Positions 13,674 to 17,453 of a stretch of DNA of 17,453 nt are shown here, in pieces. The DNA is taken from positions 10,859 through 28,311 of the forward strand of contig MHXM01000076.1 in assembly GCA_001825565.1 (NCBI GenBank), in the 5' to 3' direction. The DNA comes from Desulfuromonadaceae bacterium GWC2_58_13 (GTDB taxonomy: Bacteria; Desulfobacterota; Desulfuromonadia; Desulfuromonadales; Trichloromonadaceae). The notes beneath the pieces are model-generated. The model had not been told where the DNA came from and did no database searches. It saw nothing but the letters and a program-made list of their open reading frames with translations. Position numbers and translations under genes: made by a program. Within the stretch, counting starts at the first letter, position 1; the number at the start of each line of letters is the position of its first letter.

Positions 13674-13722
13674 CTGGCAAATGGAGGAGACCGCCTGACT
13701 TAAATAACCTGGGAGATATATT

Positions 13723-15414
13723 ATGCTGGACGTTCTTCTTAACCAGACGCTGGTTTTCGGCCTGGTCGGGGGGTTGGGACTTTTTCTTTTCGGCATGAAA
13801 ATCATGTCGGAGGGTCTCCAGAAAATCGCCGGCGCACGCATGCGCAAGATCCTGGCTGCACTTACCAATAACCGGGTAGTCGGCACCCTGGTTGGCATTG
13901 CCGTAACGGCAATCATTCAGTCCTCCAGTGCAACCACCGTAATGGTGGTCGGCTTCGTCAATGCCGGTCTGATGTCGCTGGTTCAATCCATCGGTGTCAT
14001 CCTCGGCGCCAATATCGGCACCACGGTAACGGCCCAGTTGATCGCATTCAAGATCACCAAGTACGCCCTGCCGGCTATCGGCTTGGGCGCCGGGCTCAAA
14101 TTGTTCGGCCGCAACCGTAAATGGATTTATTTCGGCGAAGTCCTGCTCGGGTTTGGCATTTTGTTCTTCGGCCTGCAAACCATGGAACAAGCTTTCGAAC
14201 CCCTGAAACAAAGCCAGGAATTTCGTGATGTTTTCATTATCGTGGGTGATCATCACCTTCTCGGCGTGCTGATCGGCACCGTTTTGACGATGATAGTTCA
14301 GAGCAGTAGCGCCACCATCGGCATCACCATTGCCTTGGCCAGTACCGGCCTGATCTCCTTTGAAGCCAGCGTGGCGCTCATTCTCGGGGAGAATATCGGT
14401 ACCACCATTACCGCCAATCTGGCGGCTATCGGCACCAATCTGACGGCCCGCAGAACGGCATTTGCGCATTTTCTTTTTAACTTTCTCGGTGTTGTGTACA
14501 TGCTGTTGCTGATGCCGGTATTCATCAAATTCATTAACGGCATTACCCCGGGCAACGCCGATTTTATCATTCAAACCCAGCAGCAGGCCCAGGCTCTGGG
14601 GGGGGCGATAGGGGACAAGCCATTTATTGCCCGCCACATCGCCAATGCCCATTCCCTCTTCAATATCATCAACACGATTATTTTTCTCCCCCTGGTCGGC
14701 ATCCTTGCAAAACTTACCACTCTGTTGATTCGGGGCAAAGAGGAAGAGATTGAGTTTCATCTCAAATATATCGACAACCGGGTGCTCAACACCCCTCCTA
14801 TCGCTTTGGGGCAGGCCAAGGCCGAAACCAGACGGATGGGACAGATTGCCATGGAAATGCTTGAAGAAACACTGGTTTTTCTTAAGGATGGCAATGAAAA
14901 GCATGTCGATACCCTGGTGAAGAAAGAAGATATTGTCGATCTGCTGCAGAAGGAAATCACCGATTTTCTGGTGGCTCTGTCACAGAAATCGATTTCCCAG
15001 GAAACATCCAACGAAATTGCTTCCATGATGCACATGGTAAATGACCTTGAACGGGTTGGGGACCATTGTGAAAATCTCTGGCGGCTCGGACAGAAAAAAA
15101 ACACTCAGAAAATTGCTTTCTCTGAAGTCGGCGAAGCGGAACTGGCGCAGATTGGCGAAAGCACGCGTAGTTTTCTTGAATTCGTTCTCTCCGGTTTCGG
15201 CCGTGGCGATGTGACCATCCTCGATAAATCCCGTCACATGGAAGATACCGTCGACCTGCTTGAAGAAACCATGCGCAACAACCATATCGTTCGGCTCAAT
15301 ACCGGAGAATGCGCCGTTTTACCAGGCCTGGTTTTTATCGACATGTTGCACAATTTCGAGAAGATCGGCGACCATACCTATAATGTTGCCCAAGCGGTTG
15401 TGGGAGAAAAGTAA
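13723..15414 (+). CDS. Na+/phosphate cotransporter (NptA/PNaS family) with C-terminal PhoU domain
   Basis: A 563-residue protein. The membrane half (1-~345) has the two inverted repeats of type II Na+/Pi symporters, each with a QSSSA motif (66-70, 193-197) and a following GANIGTTVTA / GENIGTTITA (95-104, 222-231). The C-terminal ~200 residues are helical PhoU-like, with EMLEETLVFLKDGNEK, MMHMVNDLERVGDHCENL and MLHNFEKIGDHTYNVAQ; the two E/D-bearing helices are the PhoU metal-binding type. It should import inorganic phosphate with sodium, the PhoU part tuning activity. GGGAG lies 7 nt before the ATG. Its stop directly abuts the ppx start, so the two are translationally coupled. Confidence 0.93.
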   Translation: MLDVLLNQTLVFGLVGGLGLFLFGMKIMSEGLQKIAGARMRKILAALTNNRVVGTLVGIAVTAIIQSSSATTVMVVGFVNAGLMSLVQSIGVILGANIGTTVTAQLIAFKITKYALPAIGLGAGLKLFGRNRKWIYFGEVLLGFGILFFGLQTMEQAFEPLKQSQEFRDVFIIVGDHHLLGVLIGTVLTMIVQSSSATIGITIALASTGLISFEASVALILGENIGTTITANLAAIGTNLTARRTAFAHFLFNFLGVVYMLLLMPVFIKFINGITPGNADFIIQTQQQAQALGGAIGDKPFIARHIANAHSLFNIINTIIFLPLVGILAKLTTLLIRGKEEEIEFHLKYIDNRVLNTPPIALGQAKAETRRMGQIAMEMLEETLVFLKDGNEKHVDTLVKKEDIVDLLQKEITDFLVALSQKSISQETSNEIASMMHMVNDLERVGDHCENLWRLGQKKNTQKIAFSEVGEAELAQIGESTRSFLEFVLSGFGRGDVTILDKSRHMEDTVDLLEETMRNNHIVRLNTGECAVLPGLVFIDMLHNFEKIGDHTYNVAQAVVGEK

Positions 15415-16335
15415 TTGCTGGCGGCAGTCGACGTCGGAACCAACTCGGTAAGACTACTGCTTGGCGAATTGTCCGCCGGGCGGCTGTTGCCCATTCGCTA
15501 TGAACGTTCGATAACCCGCCTGGGCGGAGGGTTTGTCGCTGAAAAGGGTCTAGCTCCGGAAGCCATGGAAAGAACCCTTTTGGCGTTGTGGCAATTTGCC
15601 GAACTGCTGAAGGTTTCCAATGTCGGCTGCGTTCGCGCCGTCGGTACCCAGGCTTTGCGCCAGGCGATGAACGGCCAGCAGTTCGTCGACCGGGTACAGG
15701 CTGAACTCGGTCTCCCCCTGCGGATTATCGACGGTGACGAAGAAGCCCGCCTCAGTGCCCTTGGCGTGGCTGAGGCGCTTTCTCCCAAACCTGAACGATA
15801 CCTGGTTTTTGACATCGGCGGCGGCAGTACCGAATTCGTGTATTGTGAAAACGACAAAATTTTGTTTTCTCGCAGTTACCCGCTGGGGATGGTCAGGCTC
15901 GCCGAATCCTGTCCTTCGTCGGATGAAGTGAAGTCCGAGATCGAACAGCAGCTCGATCTGTTCATAAACGACCTGACTGAAGCCGCCCCATCCGTCGATG
16001 CCTCACAATGTACCCTGGTCGGTACGGCCGGCACGGTCACCACGATTGCGGCCATGGATCTGACCATGACCAGCTACGACTGGCGGCGGATCAACAATCA
16101 CCAAATCGGACAACGAAAAATCCTGGCGCTGGTCAATCGGCTTTTGCCCTTATCCATTGACGAGCGGGAGCAATTGCCCGGAATGGAAAAGGGGAGGGGC
16201 GATCTGATCGTTCCGGGCCTTTTGACCGTGGCCGCCATCATGAAACGTTTGAACCAGCGCTGCCTTGCAGTCAGCGACTTCGGGCTGCTCGAAGGGGCTC
16301 TGCTGTCGCTGGCCGATGCGACCAACGCAAATTGA
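15415..16335 (+). CDS. ppx: Ppx/GppA phosphatase (short exopolyphosphatase type)
   Basis: A 306-residue protein of the single-module Ppx/GppA type (E. coli Ppx is ~510). Actin-like ATPase-fold motifs: LAAVDVGTNSVRLLLGEL at the start (phosphate 1), RAVGTQALRQA, IIDGDEEARLSALGV carrying the presumed catalytic Glu109, FDIGGGSTEF (~132-141, phosphate 2) and VGTAGTVTTIAAM. It probably hydrolyses terminal phosphates from polyphosphate, or the pentaphosphate of pppGpp; sequence alone does not separate the two. The start is TTG immediately after the TAA of the transporter gene (zero gap), with GGGAG 8 nt upstream inside that gene. The context with a phosphate symporter favours polyphosphate or phosphate economy. 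Confidence 0.92.
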   Translation: MLAAVDVGTNSVRLLLGELSAGRLLPIRYERSITRLGGGFVAEKGLAPEAMERTLLALWQFAELLKVSNVGCVRAVGTQALRQAMNGQQFVDRVQAELGLPLRIIDGDEEARLSALGVAEALSPKPERYLVFDIGGGSTEFVYCENDKILFSRSYPLGMVRLAESCPSSDEVKSEIEQQLDLFINDLTEAAPSVDASQCTLVGTAGTVTTIAAMDLTMTSYDWRRINNHQIGQRKILALVNRLLPLSIDEREQLPGMEKGRGDLIVPGLLTVAAIMKRLNQRCLAVSDFGLLEGALLSLADATNAN

Positions 16336-16360
16336 CAATTCCCTCCTGATTGACTATATT
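16332..16360 (+). promoter_or_regulatory. iorA promoter
   Basis: TTGACA (16332-16337), exactly 17 nt, TATATT (16355-16360): near-consensus sigma70. The -35 box overlaps the TGA stop of ppx (16333-16335). A start near 16367 would leave a ~70-nt leader. The -10 lies in a short inverted repeat (TGACT at 16351-16355 with AGTCA further on), possibly an operator. Confidence 0.75.
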
Positions 16361-16438
16361 CAACAGTCATTTTATTCATGATAAATCCGCAACATGGCAT
16401 CTAATCCGTTGGAACCAAAAAGGTTTACCGAGGAGTTT

Positions 16439-17453
16439 ATGAAACAAGCCATTCTCTCAGGCAATGAAGCCTTTGCCCGCGGCGCCTACGAAGCTGGTGT
16501 CCGTGTCGCGTCGGCCTACCCGGGTACTCCCAGCACCGAAATCCTTGAAAACATCGCGACCTATTCCGAGATCGATTCGTCTTGGGCGACCAACGAAAAA
16601 GTCAGTCTCGAAGTCGCCATTGGCGCCAGTTTCGGCGGCGCCCGATCGATGGTGGCGATGAAGCATGTGGGCCTCAATGTGGCCGCCGACCCACTGATGA
16701 CCCTGTCGTACATCGGGGTTCGCGGCGGACTGGTAGTGGTGGTTGCCGACGACCCGGAAATGCATTCCTCCCAGAACGAACAGGACAGCCGTCATTATGC
16801 CAGGCTGGCCAAGGTTCCCATGCTGGAACCGTCGGACAGCAACGAAGCGCTGGCCTTCACGCGGCTGGCTTTTGATATGAGTGAGCAATTCGATACCCCG
16901 GTGATGCTCCGCTCTAACACCCGCATCTCCCATGGGAAATCAATTGTCAGTCTCGGTTCCCGGATCGACAATTTGCCGGAGCCGGGTATCCAGCGCAATC
17001 CCGGCAAGTTTGTCATGCTGCCGGCCAATGCCCGCAGGCGTCACCCGGTTGTAGAGCAGCGTCAGCAAGATCTTAAGGAGTGGGGTTGCCATCAGGAAAT
17101 CAACCGGATCGAAGAAGGCGAGGGCGACATTGGCGTCATTACCGCCGGCATTTCCTACCAGTACGCCAAAGAAGTCCTTCCCAAGGCTCACGTTCTCAAG
17201 CTCGGCATGATTTATCCTTTGCCCGAAAAGCTGATCCGCGAATTCGCCGCCCGTTGCAAAACCCTGTACGTTATCGAAGAACTTGACCCGTTCATCGAAG
17301 ATCAGATTCGGGCCATGGGTATTTTGGTCAAGGGCAAGGACGTCTTTCCGATCTGCGGCGAGTTCACCCCTGGCCGCGTGGCTGCGGCCCTCGGCATGCC
17401 TCAGCCCAAGGGGATCGAAGTTGCCGCCGAGACCCTGCCCAACCGTCCGCCCA
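16439..17453 (+). CDS. iorA: Indolepyruvate:ferredoxin oxidoreductase alpha subunit, N-terminal part
   Basis: The first 338 residues; the gene runs off the window. Family features: LSGNEAFARGAYEAGVRVAS, AYPGTPSTEILENIA, ATNEKVSLEVAIGAS, AMKHVGLNVAADPLM, VVADDPEMHSSQNEQDSRHY and FDTPVMLRSNTRISHGK, the usual pyrimidine-binding half of IorA. The last visible residues (LPNRPP) normally precede the cysteine motif and TPP domain of the C-terminal half. IorAB oxidatively decarboxylates aryl-pyruvates to aryl-CoA with ferredoxin, in anaerobic aromatic amino-acid use or synthesis. The ATG at 16439 is preferred because it has GAGGAG just upstream and fits known N-termini; an in-frame ATG at 16394 would add 15 residues but has no ribosome site. 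Confidence 0.95.
   Translation, partial: MKQAILSGNEAFARGAYEAGVRVASAYPGTPSTEILENIATYSEIDSSWATNEKVSLEVAIGASFGGARSMVAMKHVGLNVAADPLMTLSYIGVRGGLVVVVADDPEMHSSQNEQDSRHYARLAKVPMLEPSDSNEALAFTRLAFDMSEQFDTPVMLRSNTRISHGKSIVSLGSRIDNLPEPGIQRNPGKFVMLPANARRRHPVVEQRQQDLKEWGCHQEINRIEEGEGDIGVITAGISYQYAKEVLPKAHVLKLGMIYPLPEKLIREFAARCKTLYVIEELDPFIEDQIRAMGILVKGKDVFPICGEFTPGRVAAALGMPQPKGIEVAAETLPNRPP

Noticed and set aside
13636..14904. 422-codon open frame on the minus strand
   Set aside because: It is antisense to the Na+/Pi cotransporter, whose motifs are unmistakable; its translation is low-complexity, rich in Gln, Asn, His and Gly, with no family features.

Overview
The window looks like an ordinary chromosomal stretch of an anaerobic deltaproteobacterium, most likely Desulfuromonadales (Geobacter, Pelobacter or Desulfuromonas type). 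This is an inference from gene content: a GGDEF/EAL protein, an acetate-type SatP transporter, bioBDA, a Na+/phosphate symporter with a PhoU tail next to a short Ppx, indolepyruvate:ferredoxin oxidoreductase, OmpA and cyclic-nucleotide proteins. No rRNA, tRNA, IS element, phage gene or CRISPR array was seen.

Layout. 1-925: 3' end of a c-di-GMP GGDEF-EAL gene, meeting yhbY (minus strand) tail to tail. 1227-1643: an AT-rich gene-free stretch with a cluster of TTTGCAAA palindromes, between yhbY and a satP-like transporter. 2302-3129: an alpha/beta hydrolase that shares a strong bidirectional terminator with a convergent lysophospholipid acyltransferase-like gene (3182-3811). 3919-4308: a small VanZ-like membrane protein. 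4314-7389 (minus strand): biotin operon bioB-bioD-bioA, driven by a TTGACA/TATAAT promoter overlapped by a BirA-type operator. 7578-10025 (plus strand): two tandem XRE-cupin regulators followed by a cysteine-containing TPR protein. 10153-10431: an IHF-beta-like DNA-bending protein with its own promoter and terminator. 10818-13584: envelope and signalling genes (OmpA-family protein, cNMP-binding protein, lipoprotein). 13723-16335: Na+/Pi cotransporter and Ppx/GppA phosphatase, directly abutting. 16439-end: iorA, truncated by the window edge.

How the parts work together. Biotin synthesis is a self-contained, probably BirA-repressed unit making biotin from 7-keto-8-aminopelargonate; bioF, bioC and bioH are not in the window. 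The phosphate symporter and exopolyphosphatase form a plausible phosphate-uptake and polyphosphate unit. The TTTGCAAA cluster upstream of the acetate transporter resembles sites bound by acetate/propionate regulators of the RamB/PrpR (ScfR) family and is the most interesting regulatory signal. The XRE-cupin pair with the cysteine-motif TPR protein is the least explained gene set. No clear new defence or mobile system was found.
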